The notes under the pieces are model-generated. The model saw only the letters and a list, made by a program, of their open reading frames with translations, searched no databases and had not been told where the DNA came from. From NCBI RefSeq assembly GCF_014217565.1, contig NZ_CP043661.1:7068001-7132000 (forward strand): DNA of 64,000 bases, written 5' to 3'. Positions 1-8,295 of the stretch are shown here, piece after piece (position 1 is the stretch's first letter; every line of letters begins with the position of its first letter). A program made the translations under genes and the position numbers. Source of the stretch: Kribbella qitaiheensis. Its GTDB lineage: Bacteria > Actinomycetota > Actinomycetes > Propionibacteriales > Kribbellaceae.

Positions 1-374
1 GCATCGCAGGCGCCGCCGACACCATCCACGTCCTGTCCAGGTCACGCCACGAGGCCGACGCCGTACTCAAGACCACCGGCCGCGACGTGGAAGAAGCCGA
101 ACGCGCACTCAAGTTTGACCAGCCCACCGGCACCTGGTCACTGCTCGACGGACCCGCCCTCGACCACACCCTGTCCGACACCAGCGCCGTCATCCTGCGC
201 TACGTCCGAGCCCACCAGGGCGCCACCCCTAAGGAGATCGCCGACACCACTGGCATCGCCTACGAGAACACCAAACGCACCTGCTCACGGATGGAGAAAC
301 GGGGCCACCTGGTCCGCGTCGGTGACGGCCAGTACGCCGCACCGCCCGACGCCGGGACAGGTGGCCTGCCGTGA
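1..374 (+). CDS. C-terminal fragment of a replication/primase-type ATPase of an integrative element (partial at window edge)
   Basis: The reading frame is open from base 3 and ends at TGA 372-374, so only the last ~123 residues are present. The segment reads as an acidic linker (VLKTTGRDVEEAERAL) followed by a small winged-helix region (about KEIADTTGIAYENTKRTCSRM). This arrangement is what I recall from the ends of actinobacterial RepA-like or primase/polymerase-AAA proteins of integrative elements. The catalytic part lies outside the window. The nearby serine integrase supports a mobile-element origin. A perfect 12-bp inverted repeat begins just before the stop and probably acts as terminator or attenuator. 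The family call is by style only. Confidence 0.5.
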   Translation, partial: IAGAADTIHVLSRSRHEADAVLKTTGRDVEEAERALKFDQPTGTWSLLDGPALDHTLSDTSAVILRYVRAHQGATPKEIADTTGIAYENTKRTCSRMEKRGHLVRVGDGQYAAPPDAGTGGLP

Positions 375-385
375 CCTGTCCCGGC
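351..385 (+). terminator. 12-bp stem-loop spanning the stop codon
   Basis: GCCGGGACAGGT (351-362) and ACCTGTCCCGGC (374-385) are perfect inverted repeats around an 11-nt loop that holds the TGA. No T-run follows, so it could be an attenuator or a protein-binding dyad rather than a classical terminator. Confidence 0.5.
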
Positions 386-477
386 TGTCCCGGCTGTCCC
401 GGCAACCCTCTGACCTGCGCATTTACCCCGATCGAGCCGGGACACCCCCGCCAAGACACCTGTCCCGGCTGTCCCGG
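352..477. repeat. CTGTCCCGG iteron-like repeats
   Basis: Five direct copies of CTGTCCCGG lie at 376-384, 385-393, 394-402, 460-468 and 469-477. An inverted copy is at 352-360, and a shorter inverted copy is at 436-444. The inverted copies pair with direct ones to make two hairpins (351-385 and 435-470). The cluster sits between the replication-protein tail and the 60-aa gene, where iterons, Rep-binding sites or an attenuator could be expected. Confidence 0.6.
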
Positions 478-513
478 CAAACCCCCGAACCGACCACCCA
501 GACGCACGGAGGC

Positions 514-696
514 ATGACCCCGATGACTACCCCGATCGAGATTGGCACACGGCTCAAGGTGGATGTCTTGGAGCTGGCGCGACGACGCCGCGCGGAGAAC
601 CCACGACCGGCACTTACGAAGGAGCAGGAGTGCGAGCTTCGTTCCCTCTTCGGTGTCCTACAAGTGCCTAGCGAGGCATTGCGCGAAGCTGCGTAG
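514..696 (+). CDS. Small hypothetical protein of the integrative element (60 aa)
   Basis: The start ATG at 514 follows a strong ribosome binding site (GGAGG at about 508-512), and the stop is TAG at 694-696. The product is a charged 60-aa polypeptide with an arginine-rich helix (LELARRRRAENP) and no membrane segment or signal peptide. It lies between the replication-protein tail and the convergent serine integrase, and a strong terminator hairpin follows. I do not recognise a family. Its position suggests a small accessory protein of the element, such as an excision or copy-control factor, but nothing in the sequence proves that. Confidence 0.5.
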   Translation: MTPMTTPIEIGTRLKVDVLELARRRRAENPRPALTKEQECELRSLFGVLQVPSEALREAA

Positions 697-704
697 CAAC
701 TAAG

Positions 705-747
705 AACCCCCCAGGCTCTGGAGTTCGGTCCGGAGCCTGGGGGTTTT
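705..747. terminator. Bidirectional terminator between the 60-aa gene and the integrase
   Basis: AACCCCCCAGGCTC (705-718) pairs with GAGCCTGGGGGTT (733-745) and is followed by TTTT, a typical intrinsic terminator. It separates two convergent genes and can serve both strands. Confidence 0.8.
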
Positions 748-757
748 CCGCGTGTAC

Positions 758-2200
758 TCATGCGACCTTGTCGGCGATAACAACCTGTTCATCGATTGGC
801 GTGCTCAGCTTGGATCCCCGCTTCCCGCCTGTCGGCGCCAGCTCAATATCAAACAGGAGGTCCAGGATCGCCCGCTGTCGAGCAAGCGGAAGGGCGACCC
901 ACTGAGCCTTGACCAGCTTGGTTCCAACCGCCAGATCAGCAAGGAGGGACAGGCCAGGGGCGCGCCGAAGGATCGACTCCAGCTCTGCTATGCGCGCTAG
1001 CACCTCGGCAGTTCCGGCAACCACTTGATCCTCCGTCATGGCGTTCAGCGCGAATAGGCGGGCCATTGACTTCAGTTTGGCGTCCAGTTCAGCATGCTCC
1101 CGCTTGGCCTCGTCCAGCTCGTGATCGTCGGAGGGTAGGAGCAGGCTCAGAACCTCTTGGCTCTCGAGCAGGGCGATCGCAGTCGCATGTGCGAATTCGT
1201 CCGCCGCTTGTCGCAGCGTGGATACGTGCCCGCTCGCACCACAGGCATAAGTCTTGATGCCACGGTCGGAGCCGGCGCGCACCGGATCTCCGCACGTGGC
1301 GCACAGCGCCAGGCTGGATAACAACGTCGTCGGCTTCGGTCCCTTGCTCTTGCCGTTGGCTAGACGATCAAGGAATAGCTTGATTTCCAGATGCTCGTCG
1401 CGGGTGAAGACCGCAGGCCAGTCGCCGTTCGCTACCTCGACTCCGTGGTATGCACGAATGCCAGCGTAGACAGGATTTGACAGGACACGCGTGACACCGC
1501 CCGTCGTCCAGCCCGCCTTGGTCGGCGTCTTCCGCTTGGTGCTTGCGGCATGACCAGACTGAAAGCCGAGCTGATCCCAACGCCGTGCGACTTCGGCGCG
1601 AGACATGCCAGCGAGCACATCCTTCCGTGCCTGCACGAGCGCCTCAACCTCGGCCGGGATCAGTTCCATGTCTGCGGTGTAGGCGAAGCGCCTGACCCCT
1701 GCGGTCCAGGCGGCGCCTGCGTTGGCACGCTGCTCGTTCGCCAGTCGCTGTCGGGCGGCCTTGCGCTGCACCTCGGCGCGAGCGACGGCGGCCAGAATCC
1801 GGGCGACCATCTGCCCTACGTCAGTCGTCAGATCGATGTCACCGGTGACCGTAGCGACGCCAACGTCGTGTTGCTCGCTGAGGAGAATCAACTCCTCCAG
1901 CTCCAGCATCGAACGGGTGATCCGGTCCAGATGCCAGGCAACAATCACGTCCACCTGGCCTAGCCCGACCATCTTCAGCACGCGCTGCCAGGCTGGGCGC
2001 TCCTTGCCTGAGTAGGCCGATATCGAGATGTCCTCCTCGATGACCACTACGTCCCAGCCGCGAAGATCGCACAGTGCCCGGCACTTTTCGATCTGGCGCC
2101 TGGTCTTTAGACCCTCGTCCGTATCGTCACGAGAGATGCGGGCGTAGATGACTGCCCGTCTGCGCGCCGGGGCTTGAGCCTTCGTGAGTCTGGCTGTCAT
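758..2200 (-). CDS. Large serine recombinase (integrase)
   Basis: This 480-aa protein is a large serine recombinase. The N-terminal resolvase domain (about residues 14-160) carries the catalytic serine in YARIS (Ser23), with RQIEKCRALCD and DRITRS further on. A recombinase domain follows. The zinc ribbon (CATCGDPV, then YACGASGH) lies before a coiled-coil C-terminal segment (about 365-430). It would catalyse attP x attB integration of the element. The ATG at 2200 is preferred: the frame stays open to 2794 only because it runs antisense to the DAHP synthase fragment. The start codon is about 30 bp from the junction with chromosomal sequence, the usual placement of a serine integrase beside its attachment site. 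Confidence 0.93.
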   Translation of the reverse strand: MTARLTKAQAPARRRAVIYARISRDDTDEGLKTRRQIEKCRALCDLRGWDVVVIEEDISISAYSGKERPAWQRVLKMVGLGQVDVIVAWHLDRITRSMLELEELILLSEQHDVGVATVTGDIDLTTDVGQMVARILAAVARAEVQRKAARQRLANEQRANAGAAWTAGVRRFAYTADMELIPAEVEALVQARKDVLAGMSRAEVARRWDQLGFQSGHAASTKRKTPTKAGWTTGGVTRVLSNPVYAGIRAYHGVEVANGDWPAVFTRDEHLEIKLFLDRLANGKSKGPKPTTLLSSLALCATCGDPVRAGSDRGIKTYACGASGHVSTLRQAADEFAHATAIALLESQEVLSLLLPSDDHELDEAKREHAELDAKLKSMARLFALNAMTEDQVVAGTAEVLARIAELESILRRAPGLSLLADLAVGTKLVKAQWVALPLARQRAILDLLFDIELAPTGGKRGSKLSTPIDEQVVIADKVA

Positions 2201-2240
2201 GCGCTCAATCGTACCCTTAAACGTGATACCGACGACACTG
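2201..2240. other. Probable attachment-site junction (element/chromosome boundary)
   Basis: The integrase gene starts at 2200. Homology to DAHP synthase begins near 2231 (codons for DDTVGWGAIGAR). The crossover therefore lies in roughly these 40 bp. The core dinucleotide cannot be identified from one end alone. Confidence 0.6.
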
Positions 2241-2836
2241 TCGGCTGGGGTGCCATCGGTGCGCGGACCGTCGAGAGCCAGGTGCACCGCCAGCTCTCGT
2301 CCGGCCTGTCGATGCCGATCGGCATGAAGAACCGCCCCGACGGCAGCATCGGCACGGCGGTCGACGCGATCAAGGCCGCGGCGGTCCCGCATGTCTTCAC
2401 CGGTATCGACCACGACGGCGCGCCCGCGATCCTGCACACCCGCGGCAACCCCGACTGCCACCTCGTACTCCGCGGCTCCGACGCCGGCCCGAACTACGAC
2501 GCCGACTCCGTCGCCGGCGCCCAGGAACTCCTCCACAAGGCCGGCCTCCCCGAGCGCGTCGTCATCGACGCGAGCCACGGGAACAGCCGCAAGGACCACC
2601 GCCGTCAGCCCGGGGTCGCGGCGGAGATCGGCGCGCAGGTTGCGAACGGCAACCAGGCGATCGTCGGCGTGATGCTCGAGTCCTTCCTGGTGGAGGGTCG
2701 GCAAGAGCTCGACCCGACCCGCGAGCTCACCTACGGCCAGTCGATCACCGACGCCTGCATGGGCTGGGACACCACCGAAGCCGTTCTCACCCAACTGCGC
2801 GACGCGGCGCTGACGCGCAGATCCGGGAAGGCGTGA
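2231..2836 (+). pseudogene. Class I DAHP synthase (3-deoxy-7-phosphoheptulonate synthase), C-terminal part, interrupted by the element
   Basis: About 200 residues match the C-terminal ~57% of AroF/AroG/AroH-type DAHP synthase, which condenses PEP and erythrose 4-phosphate in the first shikimate step. Recognisable segments are GWGAIGARTVESQVHR, IGMKNRPDG, DASHGNSRKDHRRQ, GVMLESFLVEG and YGQSITDACMGW. The normal N-terminal ~150 residues, including the PEP-binding start of the barrel, are replaced upstream by the antisense integrase gene. As it stands the gene is broken, though precise excision of the element could restore it. Actinobacteria generally rely on a class II DAHP synthase, so losing a class I paralogue could be tolerated (inference). 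Confidence 0.88.
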
Positions 2837-2949
2837 GGGAAAGGCGCGAGCGCCGCCGTGGCCCGCCGTAGTACGGGGGCGTGAACTTCAGGCGAATCAA
2901 CGCTCGCAACCATCCCGCCGGTGCCGGACAGTGAATTAGCGTCCGTCGC

Positions 2950-5025
2950 ATGACTGAGATTTCCCGCCGTCTGGTCCTTGGTTCAGCTGCCGGTGGGGCA
3001 GTGCTGTCGCTGCTCCCACCGTCGCTGCACACCGCGATGGCGCAGCCGATGAGACCAGGTGGCCTGCGGGCCGTCGAGCACGTGATCGTCCTGATGCAGG
3101 AGAACCGCTCGTTCGATCACTATTACGGCACGCTGCGCGGCGTCCGTGGGTACGGCGACCGCCAGCCGCTCCGCCTTCGCGACGGCAAGCCGGTCTTCCA
3201 CCAGCCGGTCACCGGCGGCGGCGAGGTGCTGCCGTTCTCGATCCGCGAGGCCGCCGCCGACGCGGGCCGGAACGCGGACGACATCCAGTACCTCGGCGCG
3301 CTCGCGCACGGCTTCGGCGACGCCACCCAGGCCTGGGGCAACGGCTGGAACGACGACTGGGTGCAGGCCAAGACGGCGGCGACGATGACCCACTACGACC
3401 GTCGCGACATCCCGATGCAGTACGAGCTCGCCGAGACCTTCACGATCCTCGACGCCTACCACTGCTCGGTGAACGGCTCCACCAACCCGAACCGCAACTA
3501 CCTGTGGTCCGGTACGACGGGCTTCGAACCCGGTACTACGCAGCGCGCGGTCACCAACGCGGCGTACGACTACAACCACAAGGGCTACGACTGGACGGCG
3601 TACCCGGAACGGCTGGAAGCGGCCGGGGTGTCCTGGCAGATCTACCAGGAGTGGGACAACTTCACCGACAACGCGGTCGAGTACTTCAAGACCTTCAAGG
3701 AACTCGGCCACCGCATCCTGAGCACCGTTCCGGGCGGCTACCGAACCACCGAGGAGTTCTACGACAACCTGTTCGCCAAGACTCCGGCCGAGCAGACGGA
3801 AGCTCTCAAGCAGCTCGAAGCAGCGGTCAAGCTGCAGCCAGCCATGGACCAGAAGCTCTTCTACAAAGCGATGCACCGCAGTGAACCCGAGTCGCTCGTG
3901 CCGCGCATCCGCGCGGACATCAAGGCCGGCAAGCTGCCCCAGGTCAGCTGGCTTGTCCCGTCGGCGGTCGACTCCGAACACCCCGGAGCATCGACACCGG
4001 TCGCCAGCGCGAACCTCGTCTACGACCTGCTCGACGCGATCGCCTCGGATCCTGAGACCTGGTCCAAGACCGTGCTGCTGATCAACTTCGACGAGAACGA
4101 CGGGTACTTCGACCACGTCCCACCGCCGGTCGCGCCGCGCCCTGCCTCGGGCGAGGGCGACGACTGGTACGCCGGACGCCCGATCGGCCTCGGCCCGCGG
4201 GTCCCGATGACGATCGTGTCGCCGTGGACCGTCGGCGGGCACGTGAACTCGCAGGTCGCCGACCACACCTCGGTGATCCAGTTCCTCGAGCGCTGGACCG
4301 GCGTGAAGGAGCCGAACATCAGCTCCTGGCGCCGGACCGCCTGCGGCGACCTGGTCTCGGCCTTCGACTTCAGCAAGCGCTATCGCCAGCCGACCGTCGA
4401 CGCACCCGGCCCGGTGCCGACGCCGATCGACCGCTGGAAACCGACTCCTCCCGCTACCCAGGCGTTGCCGGCGCAAGAGCCCGGACGCCGTCCGGCCCGC
4501 GCTCTGCCTTACCAGCCGACCGTTTCGGGCTTTGTTGCCAACGGCAAGTTGAAGCTGCGGCTGGGCAACAAAGCGGACGAGGCCGCGCACTTCGCCATCT
4601 ATCCCTACGGCGGAGAACTGCCCGCGCCGACCCATCTCGACGTCCGTGGCCAGCTGTTCTCCGACATCCCCGTGAGTGGTCCGTACGAGCTCTCCGTCCA
4701 AGGCCCGAACCGGTTCTGGGTCGAGCTGGCCGGGTCCGTCGAAGGTATCGCGGCCGGACTCGACGTACGGATCAGCAGCGACGGCAGCTCGCTGCGCGTC
4801 GAGCTCGAGAACACCGGCACCAAGCCGCTGAGCGTGAAGCTCAAGGCCCGCGGGTACGGCGGCCGCACGATCAATCAGGATGTTCGCGGCCGTCAGACCC
4901 GGACGCTCAATTGGCCCACTGACCAGGGCTGGTACGACCTCGAGGTCACCACGATCGAGGACACGACGTACCGGCGTCGCCTCACCGGCCACCTGGAAAC
5001 CGGCCGCCCCAGCACCACCGGTTGA
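2950..5025 (+). CDS. Secreted phosphocholine-type phospholipase C (phosphoesterase family)
   Basis: This 691-aa protein belongs to the bacterial non-haemolytic phospholipase C family, which releases the phosphorylated head group from phosphatidylcholine and related lipids. The N-terminus has a twin-arginine signal (SRRLVLGS, residues 5-12) ahead of a hydrophobic stretch. The phosphoesterase domain (about 40-470) carries QENRSFDHYYG near residue 50, LVPSAVDSEHPG and NFDENDGYFDHVPPP. Two C-terminal beta domains of the DUF756 type (about 500-590 and 600-685) complete the standard architecture, and the length is normal. The gene stands alone. It ends at a long hairpin shared with the convergent LacI gene. 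Lipid or phosphate scavenging is the likely role. Confidence 0.93.
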   Translation: MTEISRRLVLGSAAGGAVLSLLPPSLHTAMAQPMRPGGLRAVEHVIVLMQENRSFDHYYGTLRGVRGYGDRQPLRLRDGKPVFHQPVTGGGEVLPFSIREAAADAGRNADDIQYLGALAHGFGDATQAWGNGWNDDWVQAKTAATMTHYDRRDIPMQYELAETFTILDAYHCSVNGSTNPNRNYLWSGTTGFEPGTTQRAVTNAAYDYNHKGYDWTAYPERLEAAGVSWQIYQEWDNFTDNAVEYFKTFKELGHRILSTVPGGYRTTEEFYDNLFAKTPAEQTEALKQLEAAVKLQPAMDQKLFYKAMHRSEPESLVPRIRADIKAGKLPQVSWLVPSAVDSEHPGASTPVASANLVYDLLDAIASDPETWSKTVLLINFDENDGYFDHVPPPVAPRPASGEGDDWYAGRPIGLGPRVPMTIVSPWTVGGHVNSQVADHTSVIQFLERWTGVKEPNISSWRRTACGDLVSAFDFSKRYRQPTVDAPGPVPTPIDRWKPTPPATQALPAQEPGRRPARALPYQPTVSGFVANGKLKLRLGNKADEAAHFAIYPYGGELPAPTHLDVRGQLFSDIPVSGPYELSVQGPNRFWVELAGSVEGIAAGLDVRISSDGSSLRVELENTGTKPLSVKLKARGYGGRTINQDVRGRQTRTLNWPTDQGWYDLEVTTIEDTTYRRRLTGHLETGRPSTTG

Positions 5026-5050
5026 CACCCCAAAGCGCCTGCTTCCAGAG

Positions 5051-5104
5051 CGCTTGCGTCCGAAGAGCCGAGGGCCCTGCCCCACAGTTCTTCGGACGTA
5101 AGCG
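5051..5104. terminator. Bidirectional terminator hairpin
   Basis: CGCTTGCGTCCGAAGA (5051-5066) pairs with TCTTCGGACGTAAGCG (5089-5104), with one G-U position. It lies between the convergent phospholipase and LacI genes. Confidence 0.7.
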
Positions 5105-5105
5105 G

Positions 5106-6116
5106 TCAGGCGCGAGGGGAGCAGCCGCAGGACTCGCGGTGCATGAGCTCGGCGGGTAGGCGGACGGTCTGCGGTGGGGCGCTGGGGTCGGTCATGCGGC
5201 GGAGCAGGAGTTGTACCGCGCGGGCTCCGATCGCGGTGGACGGCTGAGCGACTGTAGTGAGGCCTGGGCTGAAGAGGTCGGCCCAGGCGAAGTCGTCGAA
5301 GGCGGTCACCGCGAGATCGCGCGGCACCCGGACCCCGGCGGCACGGAAGGCGGCGAGGGCGCCGATCGTCATGTTGTTGTTGGCCGCGAACACCGCGGTC
5401 GGCGGCTCAGGATGCTCGAGGAGCGCGAGTGCCGCCTTCCGGCCGCCTTCGCTGGTCGAGGCGCCGTCCTTTACCAACGACAGATCGACCGGCAGTTCGG
5501 CGCGCTGGTGAGCCAGCCGGTAGCCGCGCAGCCGCTCGGTGCTCGTGGACAGGTCGGGGATCCCCGCGACCATGCCGATCCGGGTGTGGCCGAGCGAGAT
5601 CAGGTGATCGACGATGGCCGCGGTCGCCGCCTCGTTCTCGACGCCGACCTGGTCGACCCGCAGACCGGGATCAATCCGGTCGACGATCACATAAGGCACC
5701 GGGTGATCCCGCAGCAGCGGCAGGGTCAAATCCTTCCAGCCCGCGGCCGGGGCGATCACCAGGCCCTCGATGTGATGGGCCAGCAGGTTGGCGACGGCCG
5801 CTGACTCATGCCGCGCGTCGTCGCGGGTGTCGACGATGATCAGGTTCAGTCCGGCCCGGGTCGCCTCGCCGTCGATGCCCTGGATCAGCTCGACCCAGTA
5901 CGGGTTCGACGCGGCCGTCAGCGCCAGCCCGATCGTCTGATGCGACCCGGCCGCCAATGAGCGCGCGATCGGATGGTGCCGGTAGCCGAGCAACCGCATC
6001 GCGCGGTTGACCTTGGCCCGCGTGGCCGGCGCGACCAGGCGGGTCCCGTTCACGACGTGTGAGACCGTGCTCACCGACACACCGGCGGTACGGGCGACTT
6101 CGGTCATCGTGACCAT
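5106..6116 (-). CDS. LacI-family transcriptional regulator of the frc operon
   Basis: The protein is 336 aa from the ATG at 6116. The N-terminal helix-turn-helix reads MTEVARTAGVSVSTVSHVVNGT, followed by a hinge helix region and a periplasmic-binding-like effector domain ending RESCGC. The frame stays open to 6164. However, the tandem TTGCGCAA operator (6145-6164) lies inside that extension and LacI proteins normally start 2-8 residues before the HTH, so 6116 is chosen. It is divergent from frcBCA and the secreted GH32 enzyme. It is therefore probably the fructose/fructan-responsive repressor of that operon and of itself. Confidence 0.88.
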   Translation of the reverse strand: MVTMTEVARTAGVSVSTVSHVVNGTRLVAPATRAKVNRAMRLLGYRHHPIARSLAAGSHQTIGLALTAASNPYWVELIQGIDGEATRAGLNLIIVDTRDDARHESAAVANLLAHHIEGLVIAPAAGWKDLTLPLLRDHPVPYVIVDRIDPGLRVDQVGVENEAATAAIVDHLISLGHTRIGMVAGIPDLSTSTERLRGYRLAHQRAELPVDLSLVKDGASTSEGGRKAALALLEHPEPPTAVFAANNNMTIGALAAFRAAGVRVPRDLAVTAFDDFAWADLFSPGLTTVAQPSTAIGARAVQLLLRRMTDPSAPPQTVRLPAELMHRESCGCSPRA

Positions 6117-6144
6117 CCGTTGAATGGTCGTCGCCGAGAGTGCG

Positions 6145-6164
6145 TTGCGCAAGGCTTTGCGCAA
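6145..6164. promoter_or_regulatory. Tandem palindromic operator TTGCGCAA-N4-TTGCGCAA
   Basis: Two perfect 8-bp palindromes TTGCGCAA (6145-6152 and 6157-6164) are 12 bp apart, in the divergent promoter region between the LacI regulator and frcB. A central CG palindrome fits LacI-family recognition. Confidence 0.6.
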
Positions 6165-6278
6165 AGGCTGCGGACGGCTCCGGGCCGGGCCTAACTTCGC
6201 TCAAACGAGCGGACCTCTTCCGCCCGAACCCCCGCCCGGGTTCCCGTCCCGGGTGCCCCGACCCCGGAGGGCAGATCC

Positions 6279-7307
6279 GTGGCACCGAAGTCCCTGCAGA
6301 CGCCGATCGCGAGAAGACTGGCCATCGGCGTACTGACCCTGTGCCTGGCCACCACCACCGCCTGCACCAAGACGAAGTCGGGCAGCGACGATGCCGGCGA
6401 CAAGAGCGGCCCGGTCAAGATCGGCCTGGTCACCAAGACCGACACCAATCCGTACTTCGTCAAGCTGCGCGAGTCGGCGAAGGCCGCCGCGGAGGCCAAG
6501 GGTGCCACCGTGATCGCCGTCGCCGGCAAGTTCGACGGCGACAACGAGGGCCAGGTCGCCGCGATCGAGAACCTGGTCCAGCAGGGCGTGAAGGGCATCC
6601 TGATCACGCCCAGCAACTCGACCGGGATCCTCGGTGCGCTCAAACAGGCCAAGGAGAAGGGCATCCTGGTGATCGCCCTCGATACAGAGACCGATCCGAA
6701 GGACGCCGTCGACGCCACCTACGCGACGAACAACACGACCGCGGGCGAACTCGAGGGCAAGTACGTCAAGGCGACACTCGGCCAGACCGCTCCGAGGCTG
6801 TTGATGATGGACGGTTCGCCGGGAGGCACCGTTGACGAGCAGCGTCACCGCGGCTTCCTGCAGGGAATGGGCCTGAAGGACGGTGACCCGGCGATCCTCG
6901 GAGCCGCGCCGACCAACGGTGATCAGAACAAGGCCCAGTCGGCGATGGAAAACCTGCTCCAGCGCGACTCGAGCGTCAACGCCGTCTACACGCTCAACGA
7001 GCCGGCCGCCCGTGGTGCGGTGGCGGCGCTGACCGCGAAGGGCCTGGCGGGCAAGGTGGCCGTCGGCTCGATCGACGGCGGTTGCCAGGGTGTCGCCGAT
7101 GTGAAGGCAGGCAAGTACCTCGCCACGGTGATGCAGTTCCCGAGGAAGATGGCCGAGCAGGGTATCGACGCTGTGGTTGCCTTTAGCAAGGACGGCACCA
7201 AGCCGAACGGCTTCCAGGACACCGGCGCGCAGTTGATCACCGACAAGCCGCTGCCAGGGCTGGACAGCAAGGACACCACCTGGGGCGCCCAGAACTGCTG
7301 GGGCTGA
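6279..7307 (+). CDS. frcB: Fructose/ribose-type ABC transporter substrate-binding lipoprotein
   Basis: The 342-aa lipoprotein starts at GTG 6279 behind GGAGG. Its signal peptide ends at a lipobox-like TTTACT with Cys29. The mature part is a periplasmic binding protein of the CUT2 (ribose) class: KIGLVTKTDTNPYFVKL, then SIDGG near the C-terminus. The gene order binding protein - permease - short ATPase matches the rhizobial FrcBCA fructose importer. The adjacent LacI regulator and secreted GH32 fructanase also point to fructose. Substrate specificity is inferred from context. Confidence 0.85.
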   Translation: MAPKSLQTPIARRLAIGVLTLCLATTTACTKTKSGSDDAGDKSGPVKIGLVTKTDTNPYFVKLRESAKAAAEAKGATVIAVAGKFDGDNEGQVAAIENLVQQGVKGILITPSNSTGILGALKQAKEKGILVIALDTETDPKDAVDATYATNNTTAGELEGKYVKATLGQTAPRLLMMDGSPGGTVDEQRHRGFLQGMGLKDGDPAILGAAPTNGDQNKAQSAMENLLQRDSSVNAVYTLNEPAARGAVAALTAKGLAGKVAVGSIDGGCQGVADVKAGKYLATVMQFPRKMAEQGIDAVVAFSKDGTKPNGFQDTGAQLITDKPLPGLDSKDTTWGAQNCWG

Positions 7308-7311
7308 CGGG

Positions 7312-8295
7312 ATGTCCGCGGAATCGGGTCAGCTGAGAGGCCGTACGGCTGAAGCCTTCTTGCACAATCCCGCGCTTGGTCCATTGGGCGCGCTGGTGGT
7401 CGCAGTCATCGTCTTCGGCGCGACCACGAGTACTTTCCTCACCGTCGACAACCTGTCCCTCGTAGTACAGCAATCCCTGGTCGTTGGAACGCTCGCGCTC
7501 GGCCAGACCCTGATCGTGCTGACCGGCGGGATCGACCTGGCCAACGCGGCCATCATGGTGCTCGGCACGATGCTCTTCGCTCGGCTGGTGACCGAGGGAA
7601 GCGCTCCCGTGCTGGCTCTCATGGCGGGCTTCGTGATCTGCGCCCTTCTCGGCGGAGTCTCGGGTGGCCTGGTGACCTGGCTGAATCTGCCACCGTTCAT
7701 CGTCACGCTCGGCATGCTGACCGTAGTACTGGCTGTCGGGCGGCTCTATTCGCAAGGCAGCTCGTGGCCGGTGACCGACTCGATGCTCAATGCGCTGGGC
7801 GAGGGCGGCTACCTGTTCGGTCAGATCAAGGTGACCCACGGGATGACGCTGGCCGTAGTGATGTTCGCGATCACCTGGTATGCCCTGACGAAGACCGGGT
7901 GGGGTCGCCATGTGTATGCCCTAGGCAACGATCCCGAGGCGGCCCGGCTGACCGGTATCCACGTCGGCCGGACCCGGTTCAGCGTCTACCTGATCGCCGG
8001 CGTGATCTACGCTTTCGCGGCCTGGCAGGCACTCGGCCGGATCCCGAACGCGGACCCGAACGCCTTCCAGACCGGCAACCTGGACAGCATCACCGCCGTC
8101 GTGATCGGCGGCACCAGCCTCTTCGGCGGCCGGGGCAGCGTCGGCGGCACGGTGGTCGGCGCGCTCATCGTCGCCGTACTGCGCAGCGGTCTGACCCAGG
8201 CCGGCATCGACAGCCTCTACCAGGACGTGGCAACCGGCGTGCTGGTGATCGCAGCCGTCGCCTTCGATCAACTGGCACGCAGGAGGTCCCGATGA
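7312..8295 (+). CDS. frcC: CUT2-type ABC transporter permease (FrcC-like)
   Basis: This is a 327-aa integral membrane protein of the RbsC/FrcC family with roughly ten hydrophobic segments. It has the family signature TLALGQTLIVLTGGIDLA, and VIGGTSLFGGRG near the C-terminus. It begins four bases after frcB ends. Its TGA (8293-8295) overlaps the start codon of the ATPase gene in an ATGA junction, so translation is coupled. It would form the membrane channel for fructose uptake. Confidence 0.88.
   Translation: MSAESGQLRGRTAEAFLHNPALGPLGALVVAVIVFGATTSTFLTVDNLSLVVQQSLVVGTLALGQTLIVLTGGIDLANAAIMVLGTMLFARLVTEGSAPVLALMAGFVICALLGGVSGGLVTWLNLPPFIVTLGMLTVVLAVGRLYSQGSSWPVTDSMLNALGEGGYLFGQIKVTHGMTLAVVMFAITWYALTKTGWGRHVYALGNDPEAARLTGIHVGRTRFSVYLIAGVIYAFAAWQALGRIPNADPNAFQTGNLDSITAVVIGGTSLFGGRGSVGGTVVGALIVAVLRSGLTQAGIDSLYQDVATGVLVIAAVAFDQLARRRSR

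Noticed and set aside
2201..2794. N-terminal extension of the integrase open frame by ~200 residues
   Set aside because: It is antisense to clear DAHP synthase coding sequence and has no recombinase character; the ATG at 2200 gives a normal integrase start.
2983..5085. 700-aa open frame on the minus strand
   Set aside because: Antisense of the phospholipase C gene; composition is the usual high-GC shadow and no domain is visible.
7764..8291. Upstream extension of the FrcA frame
   Set aside because: Overlaps the permease in another frame and reads as low-complexity; ATG 8292 has a Shine-Dalgarno sequence and a typical ABC start.
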